Assembly: GCA_012861695.1 (NCBI GenBank)
Contig: JAAOOA010000028.1
Coordinates: forward strand, 12,888,673 to 12,952,672
DNA from: Trematomus loennbergii
Taxonomy: Eukaryota > Chordata > Actinopteri > Perciformes > Nototheniidae
DNA length: 64,000 nucleotides
Direction of reading: 5' to 3'
Positions 10,574 to 22,600 of this stretch are shown here, piece after piece (positions within the stretch are counted from its first letter, which is position 1; every line of letters starts with the position of its first letter). The notes under the pieces are model-generated. The model made no database searches, was not told where the DNA came from, and saw only the letters and a list, made by a program, of their open reading frames with translations. The position numbers and the translations under genes are program-made.

Positions 10574-13500
10574 TGTTGTGTGTGTGCGTGCATGCGTGCG
10601 TGCACATACCTGCCACACTTCTCACACTCCTCCACAAACATGTTTCCATGGAGCTCTGATAGCTTATCCCTGCCAGAGAAAATGAAATCAAACACAAACC
10701 AGAAAAATCACTTCAAAAAGGTTCAGACTATTTCAGAATTCATCAGTTCATTTCTGCTTTCAAATGTCTGCTTTACACACAGTGCCAACCAGTTTACTTT
10801 CCCAGTTTGTTTGCTGTCTCAATGATTTCCTCAGAGAAATAGCATTTCAATGCCTGGCCTCGTCTACCCTGACTGATAGAGGGAAGAGGAAGAAATGCAA
10901 GACTTCCAATTAAAGACAAGGCTGGGCTATGTGCTGAATGCTTAAGTTATTATTATTCTTATTATTCTTATTAGAGATCTGGCGCTGTTACAGCTGTTAT
11001 CACAAAGCAGCAGCTTCATATTTAAATAAAAAATGAGTCACACTCCAACATTTAACAAACCGGCATGAAACAATATGGTTAGCTCAAACAACTTACTGAC
11101 AAACAAACTGATAACAATTATAAAACTTACTCTAATGTGGCCAATTAACGTTGAGGAATTCACTGCATTTTCGGACACATTGCATTTCTTCTAAATAAGT
11201 ATCTCACGTCCACTTGTCATTTGTTCATCCTGCACAGGGAGGTAATCTAACCGGATCTAACATGTTATATGTATGAGCAAACGGAGGACCTTTTTTGACA
11301 TTTGCTGCAGGTATGCTGTAAACCAGAAGACCCCCTGACTCTGCAAGCCCCCTGTACGCTGCTCTTTAGTTACTTTGAGATCATTGTTTTGGTTTTAAGG
11401 CCAGCATTTTAATGTTTTTTCAGCTTAAGAGCCATATATTTCCTTCAGGAATGAATCAGGTGGACACAGACATGTACAGAAACAAAGTAATGCTAATGTT
11501 GCCCGGTGTCTGCTGGGTGGCTATCTCAACGTATGTGATGTGTTGTGGCTGCAATGACTCAATCAACAGAAAATGTATCAAAGCTATTTTGAAAATCGGA
11601 TTAAAGTAAAAATTGTGATGGTTCTAGCATCTCAGAATTGATTAATTATTTGTATTCACTTAACACAGTAAACTGGCTCACTATGGGTTTTTGACTATTG
11701 GTGAGACAAAACAAAAAAATTTAATGACACAAGCTTTTGTTCCAGTGAATAGAAAAGGGCAATTTCCAAGGTTATTCGGCTTCCAACATGAGGGGGATTT
11801 TTCTTCCCCACTTTGAGTGCTACTAGACGCTTTGTGAATTATCTGTGAAATCATGCATTGCTAGCTACTCAGTGTGTAAAATGCTTTATGTGTAACCATC
11901 ATGCTGCAGAACAGAATTACCTCGGGAAGCCTGATCGAGCATGAAGTCCGTCCACATTCTGGCTGATGAGATACTTGAGGTAGCCGGCCCTCTGAAGCCC
12001 CAGCAGGGCCAGGTGAGTCAAGCTAGGCCGGGCCTCTTCGAAGGTGGTGTCAAAGTGAGGTGACTCACCATTTTGCTCCAATGTCCACACCCCTTTGGAC
12101 CCCTGAAAGAGAAAATATGATTGAAGTAATGACTGACAGGAGTTATAATCAGGAGTTGACAGGCGGTAATGCAGTGGGTGGGCAAGCATTTCATGTCCCA
12201 GCTGGTGTGTGGGTTTCTTTTCAAGGCTGAAGTGAGTGTTAGGTGGATATATTCTGCAAGTTTTGTCCACGAAACTGAGAAACTGCTGCCACATGCTGCA
12301 CGTCTGAGACCACTGGAAAATTGGAAATATGACCCAAAAAAAACGATGTATAAAGAGTATCCTACAACAAATAATATAGATTATATGTAGAATAAATTAC
12401 ATTCTACAAAAACATCCTTATGAGCATTTTATAAAAATATCAACAGTCTAAATTGACAAGAATAATGTTAAATACAAACACTGACAGGTTTTCTAACTAA
12501 AATGTATAAAGTCTGCCCACCAATTAGCTAAGAGTGCCTGAATGATGAATAAACATGGCAGTACTACTGCTGTGTAACACCCGAACAGTTGCCATGTTAT
12601 TTCCATAGTTAGCTCAATTAAAGAATCAAAAGTTCTCAATTTTAAATAAGTGTAAAAGCTCAGCTCTTACGGCAAAACAAATTCTTTCACTATAATGGAA
12701 GACCACAATTTGATTTATTTAAGTGTGTGTGGTTGTTTACAAAGAGCTGAATACAACAAATAATAAGCAAGCACTGCCCTCAACTGCTCATACAGTAGTA
12801 CTGCAAGAAAAGAGCAGGAGCTTAAGTCGAAAGGTCTATATTATACCATCCAGAAATGGAGAAAATAGAGAAACGAACACAAAGTGTTTTTGTATTAGTG
12901 GCATAAAGTTGGCGGTTGTCCACATTTTTTCCCCAGGATCGTAATGTTTTCTAATCAATTTACCAACTAATTCAGTCACAATAAAATCAATATTGAAGGT
13001 TAATACACAAAAATATATATAGGGTCATATACAAATTAACAGAAAGAAACTGTATGGCCTGCAAACACTACTGTATATGGGCACACATAAGCAAGAGTGT
13101 GCTAGATGTTCAAACCAGTCCTGTTGTAACAAGTTGATTAGGAGCTTTTAAACAAAAAAGAAACTTAAACTTTACTTGGGACTGTGTGAGGTCACTGTGC
13201 AGAGAGAGAAAATCAGTATGTGTCTGTGATAAAGGGCTATAGAAGCTCTGATGACTCTGTGCCTCACCTGAAGTCGGGGATGCCTGTTGAGGTGCTGATT
13301 CCTGCTCCAGAGTGGACCACCAGGTACTGAGAGTCTCTGATCAGCTGAGCGAGGGTCTCCACATTCGCCTTGAGCTGCTCAGGACTATCAAACACCTGCA
13401 ACAGAACAGGAAACAGCTAGTTTAAGAACAGTTGGCAGATACTGACACAATCAAATATCATAATATGTTTGTAACAATACCTAAATATCAAGAGTACTTA

Positions 13501-14089
13501 AGAATGACAAGGGGTTGATAAGGGATGCTTTTCATACAGTAATGTTGTATCTAACACCGGGGTAAGTGGTATTGTCTAATGTGGGTATGATAGACCTTTC
13601 TCCCAATTAACCCTGAAGCCAAACATACATAAACATGGTATGTGTCAATATTATGCAACTTTTCAATAAAGAAACATTTCACAAGGTAGCAATAACAAAC
13701 GTTCTAATTAATATGCTGTCTGTCTTTGGGAATTCCTTTGTTGTAATCTGGACATTTTAAATGTTGAGTTTGTTGTGGTGTTGCTTTCTGTTATTAGCTA
13801 ACATTACCGTACATTTCGTAACATTTGTACATGAGTAAACATAGGAATGTATAACTCTGTCTTGTCATGGAGGATTTTTACATTGGTGTTTAGCTTTTCT
13901 GATGTATTTTCTATTATTTTTAATTGAACTGAACCTAAAAAAGCGTCCTCTTCTGATAAACTGCTAGCAGTAGATAAGCTAACAAACACAACCCAGCGTT
14001 AGCTCATGGTCGTTATTTTTTACCTCAGGAAGTCCGCAAACACCTTTGTCTGCGTACGGCGAGAGCCCAGCAGCATAATTCACAGACAT
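6486..14089 (-). CDS. sirt6: NAD-dependent protein deacylase sirtuin-6
   Basis: Nuclear chromatin-bound class IV sirtuin that removes acetyl and long-chain acyl groups from histone H3 and acts in DNA repair and metabolism (family knowledge). Eight coding exons join on the minus strand: 14089-14024, 13395-13268, 12102-11921, 10669-10610, 10124-10029, 9945-9865, 7432-7309 and 6803-6486. The protein starts [16 protein letters not shown] as in mammals. The NAD motif GAGIST, the QNVDGLH and ELHGNMF catalytic loops (active-site His) and four zinc cysteines (CEKC, then C-D-V-V and LRAC) are all present. The C-terminus is a Lys/Glu-rich tail ending EISEEK. Predicted length is about 351 residues against 355 in human. 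Joining exon 2 to exon 3 leaves the frame one base short at GGTCCAAAGGGG (12095-12102), where GGTCCCAAAGGGG would restore GPKGVWTLE. The rest of the gene is intact, so sequencing error is likely. Confidence 0.95.
9002..9018 (+). promoter_or_regulatory. ZNF143/SIX5-type promoter box inside sirt6 intron 6
   Basis: ACTACAATTCCCACGGC matches the ACTACAATTCC core found in many vertebrate promoters bound by ZNF143/THAP11. It lies in a locally GC-rich patch just after CACTATAAAAGAC. No transcript is proven. It could be a chance match or part of an old repeat. Confidence 0.3.
9491..9675 (-). mobile_element. tRNA-derived SINE with L2-type 3' tail
   Basis: Read on the minus strand, it starts with a tRNA-like head: an A-box-like TGGCGCAGTGG (9659-9669) and a B-box GGTTCAAACC (9624-9633). 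It ends with the tail AAGTCGCTTTGGATAAAAGC followed by a TAATG-type repeat. The same tail ends the L2-like LINE at 21230-21762. GACAGT flanks both ends, a possible short target duplication. Confidence 0.85.
10507..10600. repeat. (TG)n microsatellite beside sirt6 exon 4
   Basis: About 90 bases of nearly pure TG/GT with a few GG interruptions. On the sirt6 strand it is a CA repeat that begins about 20 bases downstream of the exon 4 donor site. Intronic CA repeats near a donor can bind hnRNP L (general knowledge). Confidence 0.95.
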
Positions 14090-14482
14090 TGCTGTTGTCG
14101 GTAACGTTGCTTGACTATATTATATTGTTTTTAGAAAACTGTTCAAGTATTAAGAAGCTCCAAGGCGGTTCTTCAATTGTGGTGTTGAACTGACGTCATC
14201 TCTTAGCGACGATATGTTCACAACAAGGATTTCCCATGGGATTTCCCCTCATCCAATATATTTGGCCCAATTCCCTCCGTTTGCGACCCTTATCAAAAGG
14301 TAAATGTATTATAAAGGGGGACCCTTATCAAAAATTAATTCGATTTCAGAGATTCCTGTGTGAGAGAAATGAAGCACTGTCTTCGCCAATCCCTTTTAAA
14401 TCAATCTTTGAATGTTAAAATAAAAATCTAGATGAGCCAATTTAAAATTGTCATACATTATTAGATATATTTGTAATTCAAT

Positions 14483-14700
14483 TTAAAGGTCCCATGACAT
14501 GGCCATTTCTACTGATCATAATTCCATTGTTGAGGTCTACTAGAATATATTTACATTGTTCGATGTTCCAAAATCACATTGGTTTCTCATACTGGTTTCT
14601 TCTCTGTCCTAAACGGCTTGTTGGAGAAAAGCTACATAACACACAAGGGGACGGGTAATAACCGGAATAGCATGAAATGAGACCTTTAAGAGAATTAATG
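14483..14700. mobile_element. Short piggyBac-like MITE (TTAA flanked)
   Basis: Begins TTAAAGGTCCCATGACATG and ends in the inverted form CATGAAATGAGACCTTTAA. TTAA at both ends (14483-14486 and 14697-14700) is the target site of piggyBac-type elements. 218 bases, no gene. It lies between the sirt6 start and the cdc34 3' end. Confidence 0.65.
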
Positions 14701-14744
14701 TTAGAAGTAATCAAAAGAAAGCAATAAATAAGCACATTTTTCCC

Positions 14745-16385
14745 AATAAATCTTTATTTTTCAGTTTTAAATAGCCGAAAAGAAAAAATAAACACAGGTG
14801 AATAAAACAATACGGTGTTCACCTATACAGCTACATGTGCATATCAGTTATGGTTCCTGCTGAAGCTTTAAACCAACTCTGAAGACCACCTAAGAGGGAA
14901 ATTGTAGTTTTTTTTATATGTAATTCACTATCCTGAGAAATTCAGTATGAAGTTCTACTTTAAGTAAATTAAACAATCAATATTGCTGATGCAAAAATAC
15001 ACACAGAGACCCATGCACACTAAAAATCATATCAAAACTACTCTCAGCTGAAACAAAGAATAGAAATGATAATAAAACACGGCAGCCTTTTTGCTCTTAC
15101 AGTACACTTCCGGGGGTGAAAAGCATTTTGAAATTTGAATGATACTGCAACAACAGCTTTTGACAAACACATTTCCTACATATGCTTTTTTTCCCAATCA
15201 AACCTAATCATTTCATCACATAAATAAATTTCAAGCAAAAGTTTTGCAGCCATAATGTCTAAACAAAGTAAAGAGACTAAAATAACAAAGCCTGCAAGAG
15301 AGCAAAGACAGGAATACAACAGACAGTCAGAAAATGTTTTGGGCTTTCTTTTACACTGCTTTACGTCTTTGGCTCCCTCAGGCCTCTTAGAGAGAAAACC
15401 TGAAGAGAAATACAATTCAGATCAGTAATTAGTTCTGCCCCCCCCTGAAAAACGTCCCTTAACGACTTTTAAATCCGAGCTACTTCAAATAACATAACCC
15501 CACACTCAAAATGACACAGAAACACATCCAACAGTAACCAGGAGAAACACAGCAAAATATCAATTTCTTGTTACCAAAACTGTTCACATCAGGATTTGAC
15601 CAACTGACGCCAGCCGGTCCTCCAGATACAGAGTTCTGTGGGATCTCAGTCAACTCGACTATTTCTTTTCACCAAGCTGATAACGAATAGTGACGTAGGT
15701 AAACAACTCGTAGGTAAAAGGGACAAAAAGCTTCTGATGATGTTCTGGCATGCTCGAGAAACATCGCCCTGTGACATCCCCTCGGATTGAAGCGCAACAA
15801 GATTGGGAAACTCAGAAATATCTTTTTTTAATGGATTTGCAGTAGATCATCCGGTACAAAAATGCTGCTTGAAGTCCTCAATCTTCTGTCAGTCACTGAA
15901 ACCAACTACTGCTGAGCAACGATCACTTACAATTAGGGAAATAAAGATATACGAGAGAAGTGACAGGCTGAGCAAAGTTTGGAAGTGTTTGCAGTTGCAC
16001 CAGTGCAAATGTTGCTATTGTTAAAAGTGGTATTAACCCCACAATACTTTATATTATACATGGGACTGAACAACTCAATAGGATTAAGTGATATTCTCTC
16101 AAAATAAGGTTTTAGGTGATAATGGAAATTCATAATATCTGAAGAACTTGGTGACTTTTGTGCTGGTGCAAATTCTACCAGGTCTGACCCTTCCACAACG
16201 GTGCAACGATTTACGCCTCAGAAAATAATTCAAAGGCTCAGGAAAAACTGCTCTTTTCATTGGTTTAGAAGTGGGAAGCTTCAAATCTTTCTCAGTTGAA
16301 TGTGGACCGAGAATTTCTGGCAACCCTGACAGAAAAAACGGGTAGCGCATGTCAGCTAAATTGAGGATGCGGCCAAAAAAGCACG
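14745..16385 (-). other. Probable cdc34 3' UTR
   Basis: The stretch past the cdc34 stop codon has no supported gene. A TTTATT at about 14753 (AATAAA on the minus strand) could end the transcript, giving a 3' UTR of about 1.6 kb. The short reading frames in it have no recognisable domain. Confidence 0.45.
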
Positions 16386-18342
16386 TCACGACTCCTCGTT
16401 TCCCGAGTCATCTTCGTCGTAGCAGCAGTCTCCGTCCTCGCCCTCCACATCGTCGTCGTCATAGTAATAGTCATAGAAGAGGTCAGAGCCTTCGTCGGGG
16501 GCCGGGAGGCGTGTGCGGACGCAGTACTCGGCCAGCGTGGTGGGCACCTTCACACCGTCACGCTCTGCTTCTACCTTGGTGGCCAATACCTGTTTCCTGA
16601 GCGGGAAGTAAAATAATATATACTGTAAAGATGATTGACACTTGAAGAGAAGGAAGGAATTTAGTCAGCTGTTGTGATAAAAGCGTTGTGAATGACGATA
16701 ATAAAGTACGTCTGTTTACCTGATGATCTCTTGATATTCTCTGTCCTTGCCCTTGCTGTCTCTCCATTTGCGGTACATGACGGAGGCGTCCACATTAGCG
16801 GGAGAGAAGGTGTTGGGTTCATTCAGCAGCGAGATCACACTCAGCAAAATTGTCCTGGAAGGGAAAACAAATGTGAGTAAAAAAAATATCATCCAGAAAT
16901 TAATGATGTAGTAATTTGAACCAATATTATAGCATTATGTATAAAGGATTGATCTTTTTTCTGACTGAGTAAGAATTTTAGGGGTTCCATTATTGTACAT
17001 TGTTTACTTTTAGGCAGTGAAGGTGAAATTCCTGATAGAGGCTTTTTATAATTGTTTTGCTTCATTCATTATTTGGAAGAACAGTGCACGGACACAAATC
17101 CACCATAAAGCACGGAGTTGTAATGCCTCCACATTGTGTAAGTCCACTATTTCACAACAAACCAACATACATGTTGTACTGACCAAAAACAGATCACATT
17201 ACACAATGTTTAATACCACGATATGTATTCAACGTCGGAAGAGACTCCACTGAAGACAAATGTCATGTGCTAAGGGTATGAGTCAGGTCAATCAGTGAAG
17301 TGGTTGAGAGAAGACAAGGAACGGAGGATCCCAGAAAGGAGAGACATTTGAAAAGAGGTAATGGGGGAGGTACTAACCGGACATTCTGGGTGGGATTCCA
17401 CCTCTCTGAAGGCAACTCTCCACTCTGCGGGTCGTCCACTGGAGGGTGCAATATAGAAATACACACATCTCCATTCTAAAATCAGAGGAAATAAACTATT
17501 TTATTATAAGATGCATCATTCGTCAACAGAGAGATGTTAAATATAGTGATCAAGTACATGAAATGGCATCACATTTTATTGTAAAACAGAATCAGGGTGT
17601 GTGATAAGTCACCTCATAGATGTTGGGGTGCCACATCTTGGTGAGGAAGCGGAAGGCAGGTGGAGAGTACGGGTAGTCGATGGGAAACTTGATCCGAGCC
17701 TGAGAGGGATACACAGCAGGTCATTTACATGTAACAATGCACAGTTACATCACTACAATATAACGCATGACATGTGTATATCTGTTGGTAAATCATAGAT
17801 GTTTCAGGTGCTAAATTCAAAACAAAAACATTTATTATTAAAAAAGGTTTTATTGTTGTTGCTAAATCATTAAAAAAAGGTTTCAACTGCTGTAGGTCTT
17901 CCTTGGGGCTAAAAACTGAAATAATGGCAGTTGTCAATACATGTTTTTTTCTTCTTTTTAAGAGTTCCTTCCGCATTTTAACTTGGGGCTGCTGTCATGC
18001 ATGTGGGGAAGTTATATTTTGTTTGTAGATTTATCTATAAAGTTGTATTATTTTAACAATTCCTACTCTAAGTGTTTTGTATGTGCTATATGTAAATGTT
18101 TTAATTACCTGTTAATTCGACAAAGACAATGTCTCACGTTGGTGGAGAATTCTTACCTTAAAATACCCCCCTTCATAATGAGTGTTTGGGGGTCCGAAAA
18201 TGGCCACTTCCCAGTTGTACATATCAGCCTCGTCCACCAGTGTGATTTTGAATCCCTCCACAGGCTCCTCCTGAAGGCTCTTCATCTCCAACATGAGTGC
18301 TTTCTGTGAACTAGCTACATGACAGTGGTCGTGTTGTGCCAT
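16386..18342 (-). CDS. cdc34: Ubiquitin-conjugating enzyme E2 R1 (Cdc34)
   Basis: E2 enzyme that passes ubiquitin to substrates of SCF cullin-RING ligases, building K48 chains in the nucleus and cytosol (family knowledge). Five exons: 18342-18157, 17699-17613, 17475-17378, 16854-16720 and 16596-16386. All phases join cleanly to give 238 residues (human 236). It starts [20 protein letters not shown], with an HPNIYENGDVC segment holding the active-site Cys, the class-specific acidic-loop region [20 protein letters not shown], and an acidic tail ending DDSGNEES that docks cullin. VMYRKW, KDREY and [14 protein letters not shown] favour Cdc34 over UBE2R2, although ENGDVC and SGNEES look UBE2R2-like. 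No indel was found here, unlike in every neighbour. Confidence 0.93.
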
Positions 18343-19609
18343 ACCGGAATAGATAGCTGGCCTGTGGTATAATCTGGAGTCAACAGCTGACTGCTGTGTT
18401 TACACGAACACGGCTGAGTTGGCCAACAACCCACTGACAATGAAAAAAACCCACTAGGTTGTTTTCGATGTTCGCAGACAATGAAACAGGCCAAAGCAGA
18501 CGGGTTGCGCTGTCAAACAAAGGTTGCGTTGAGGTCTCCTCAAATCAGATGAATTATTCACCAATGTCATTACCCTGGATTTGGTGAAATGACCAAACCA
18601 TTGTGGCTGAGCAGCGCCTCTTTAGTTGATCTACCTGGAAGCGCAGCCACGGATATAAGCCGTAAATCTACTGGTAGCTGCTGGCTAATGTAAACCAGCT
18701 AACAAGCTGTACCTTACGGAGCAGCTGAAGACGAGTTTTCCGAGTGTGCGAGTAGGTAACACTCGTCACCAGAGCCAGATTAAAAAAGAAAACAAAATTC
18801 TTGCTCTGAAATGCGAGGAAACAAAGATGTTATCGGCATCAGTAAGAAATGCAGTTAATATTTATCGCCCCAACAGACAGCTGGGTAAAGAAGAATGTTT
18901 CTGAAAGGAGTCTCCTCTCCCCTTCACACAGGCAATGGCGCTCTGTGTTGTCTGGGATTTGTAGTCCACGAACCATCTGTAAACATGACTTCTAACCGTT
19001 AAAGCAAACAATAAGACACACAAGGACGTGGTAAAATACTTGTTTATATGAATACAAAATGAACCAGGGGTGATTGGATGAGCAATGACAGTTTTAGTTT
19101 AAACTATTAATTTAAGAGTGAATGAAGACAACTACATTTGCCAGTTGACTGACGTCACGAAAACACGAATGTTGTTTGTGTTTCTGAAAAGCAGCTTTGA
19201 CCTAATTTTAATGTCACTGTATTTTAACAATTTATTACATGTAAATTATGTTAAATATATTTAAGATGTCCCATGTAACATAAAACCTCAATTAGATCAT
19301 TTGTATTAATTTATACTTTATTTTCTCAAACTATGCTTATGACGTCTAGAATGTGCGCCATTATTTTTTAGAAAGACCCCTTCAGGTGGCTACCTACTGC
19401 CAGATCAAATCATTTTAAAACCAGACAATTTACCGCAATTTTATGATGACTAAGTGAGATAATCAGACACATATGTCCATGTAGTTAATTGAATGTTAAT
19501 TTAAACACTCTATACTACTACGCTGTGAGGAGAGCAAACGGTTTTCTTTGTTACCTCTTATTTATGCGACAGAGCGCACTCCAGACCCCGCATAGACGGA
19601 AAGTTCGTG
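18343..19609. promoter_or_regulatory. Shared head-to-head promoter region of cdc34 and cactin
   Basis: The 1.27 kb between the two divergent start codons has no gene. GC-richer sequence lies close to cdc34, with 5' UTR likely in 18343-18900. A reverse-orientation ACTACAAATCCCAGACA box occurs at 18949-18966, like the ZNF143/THAP11 box common in housekeeping promoters. The half nearer cactin is AT-rich. Confidence 0.5.
18949..18966 (-). promoter_or_regulatory. ZNF143/THAP11-type box
   Basis: The minus strand reads ACTACAAATCCCAGACA, one base from the ACTACAATTCCCAG consensus. It lies about 600 bases upstream of the cdc34 start and about 650 upstream of the cactin start, a plausible place for a shared promoter element. 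Confidence 0.5.
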
Positions 19610-22600
19610 ATGGGTTCGAAATCACGACGTCGGTCCCGCTCGAGGTCCAAAAGCCCAAGCAGAGACCGACGAAATAGATCCAGAGTGAGCCGGTCTCACA
19701 CACCGGAGGGAAGGAGAGGCCGCAGTCGGTCTGTGGAAACAAAAAGAGCCGCGCGAGGACGGGGCCGCTCGGGCAGCAGGAACTCCAGCGATGGCTCTCC
19801 AGGTCGGGGTCGGCCTCAAAACAGGGACCGTCCAGGTGGCTCCAGGAGCAGCTCGGAGGGCGACAGGAGGAGAGGACCAGCAAACAAGACCAGGAGCAAG
19901 TCGAGAGGTCGATCATCAAGGTAACCAACGTTACTGTTATAATTGAGCCGTAACACTTGTTGAACGCTAAACACACATACAAACCAGCCAACACTAGACA
20001 ACACTTTGTGACGACATTACCTCATACAAAAGTGAATTGAATTAGTACTGCCCGTGTTAATCCAATAAGTATTTGTTTAAATGGCAAATAAATTAACCTG
20101 AGCCAATCTATGTATGCATGACATGTATTGCACGCCTGTCCGTCCTCTGTGGCTTAGGGGTTTCCTTTATTGCCCCCCAGTTAAATGTGATTTTTTTGGG
20201 GGGGAGTTTTTCAGTGTGGCCTGCAAGGGTCCAAGGATAGAGGATGTCATATGGCCCTGAGACAAATGTGTAAATTGGGCTGTTCAAAAAACATTTGATT
20301 TGATTTTTCACACTGGTAATTTAAAAGTTATGCAAATCAACAGGCGTATTATTATTACACTCTGACATGTATACAGATATCATTGTGCAATTAACTTGCA
20401 ATTGCATCTGGATCTAGGTTTTAAAAGTGTTTACAGAAAAACCAACACTAATTCACAAGTCTGCTGTTTCATTTCAACCCACTCACATTCGCAAGAGTAA
20501 AAAAACACATGTAATCCTTCTCTCCAACACATTATGGATCGTCCACTAGCAAAAATGTACTTAATCCCTTTTTCTTTCTCAGTTCTGATTCAGGCCATTC
20601 CAAAGTGAGGAAGCAGGAAAAAGAAATGGAGAATCGCAGAGGAACATCCCGAAAAAAGGAGGGAAAGGTCCCAGTCCAGCTCTGACTCCCATGAGGAAAG
20701 CAGCGACAGAGAAGGGAGAAGACAGAGTAGTCCAGAGAGAGGGAGTCCAGCCAGAGACAGAAGAATGAAAGAGCCAGACAGAGAACGGAGGGGGAGCAAC
20801 AGCAGAGACATGGAAAGAAAAGGAGACAAAGACAAAAGCCTAGAGCGCAAGAAGAAGAGTGAAGACAGAGAGCCAGGGAAGAGTAAGAGTAGCAAGGGTA
20901 AAAGAGACAAAAGGAGACAGCGCTCCAGTTCACCTGACTCGTCTGATAGCTCAGGGTCTGATCGTGGAGGCCGTGTAGTCAGAGAAAAGGAGGATAAGAA
21001 AAAACAGACAGAGATGATGAAGGCTCTGGAGACACCAGAGGAGAAGAGAGCCAGGAGACTGTTGAAGAAGGAAGCAAAGGAGAAGAAAAGGAGAGAAAAG
21101 ATGGGCTGGAGTGAAGAGTACATGGGCTACACCAACGCAGACAATCCCTTTGGTGACAACAACCTATTGGGCACATTCAAATGGCAGAAGGTGAGTTAGA
21201 GAGAGGATTTTAACAGCATGGAAGGAGATTTCAAATGTAGCTTCCAGTCCACCTTGCTCTGAGTATTGTAACTCATTTAGTACGTGCACTCCGCTCTGCA
21301 TCGGCCAAACGGCTCGCTGCACCAGCGCTGCGAGGGGGACCCAAGTTCCCATCAGCAAAAACACGTTGGTTTGCTATCCTGTTTCCAAAATGGTGGAATG
21401 AGTTCCCCATTGACATCAGGACAGCAGAAAGCTTACACATCTTCCGGCGCAGACTGAAAACTCATCTCTTTCGACTCCACTTCGAGCGATAGAATTACTA
21501 ACAAAGAATTACTAACAAAGCACTTATATCGAGCGATAGAATTACTAACAAAGAATTTCTAACAAAGCACTTATATACTAACAAAGGACTGGCTTATCTA
21601 AAGCCAGTTGAGTAGCACTTGAAATGTTTTGGCTCTATGAAACCTGATGTACTTATATGATTCTGTTTTCCTCAAGTTTGTATCTTCTTGGTCGAATGCA
21701 CTTATTGTAAGTCGCTTTGGATAAAAGCGTCAGCTAAATGCAATGTAATATAATGTAATTTAAAAGTGTTGTGTTTTTGTGTTTCTTTCAGGCATTGGAT
21801 AAGAAAGGCATTGGCCATCTGGGAGATAAAGACCTTAAAGACAGAAACAAATGTATTCAGGAGGAGAATCGCAGAGAGCTGCAAAAGGTATGAGCTGTGG
21901 AGTATTTATTGTATGGCACTATATTGTTGAGTGTTGAATATCAGCCATTTTCTTATTTATACAAACTTTGTGTATACAGGTAAAGCAGCTGCGTCTGGAG
22001 CGGGAGCGAGAAAAGGCCATGAGAGAGACGGAGCTGGAGATGCTGCAGAGAGAGAAGGAGGCCGAGCATTTCAAAACCTGGGCCGAGCAGGAGGACAACT
22101 TCCATCTGCACCAGGCCAAACTGAGGTCAGTGTGCACACCACCAAGAGGAACAATATACCGTGTATCCCTTTTTGATAGTGCAGGGTGTTTTTGTCATGG
22201 TTCTGTTTGTTTGCACACTTCCAGTTAAGTTTCTCCCACAAACTGTTCATTAATAGGACAATTATATTCACTGTCCAGGTCCAAGATCAGAATCCGAGAT
22301 GGTCGAGCCAAGCCTATCGACCTTTTGGCGAAGTACATCAGTGCAGAAGATGACGATCTCGCGGTTGAGATGCACGAGCCCTACACCTTTCTCAACGGGC
22401 TCACGGTCACAGACATGGATGACCTGCTGGAGGACATTAAGGTGAGTGGTTATGGGTCTATTCTAGTGAAAAGGTTTAGTTAAAAAAACATGTCTGATTG
22501 CACGTGATGCTTTTATAGGGAGAGCTAATTATTAGTTGATTAACAAAACATTATCGCCACCTTTTTTTATAATTGAATAATTGTCAAATTAATACTTGGC

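Noticed and set aside
10416..10825. Histidine/threonine or cysteine/valine-rich open frames over the TG repeat
   Set aside because: They are translations of a dinucleotide repeat plus sirt6 exon 4 and have no independent support.
20532..21123. Long Leu/Ser-rich open frame on the minus strand
   Set aside because: It is the antisense of the cactin RS-rich exon, whose biased codons keep the opposite strand open.
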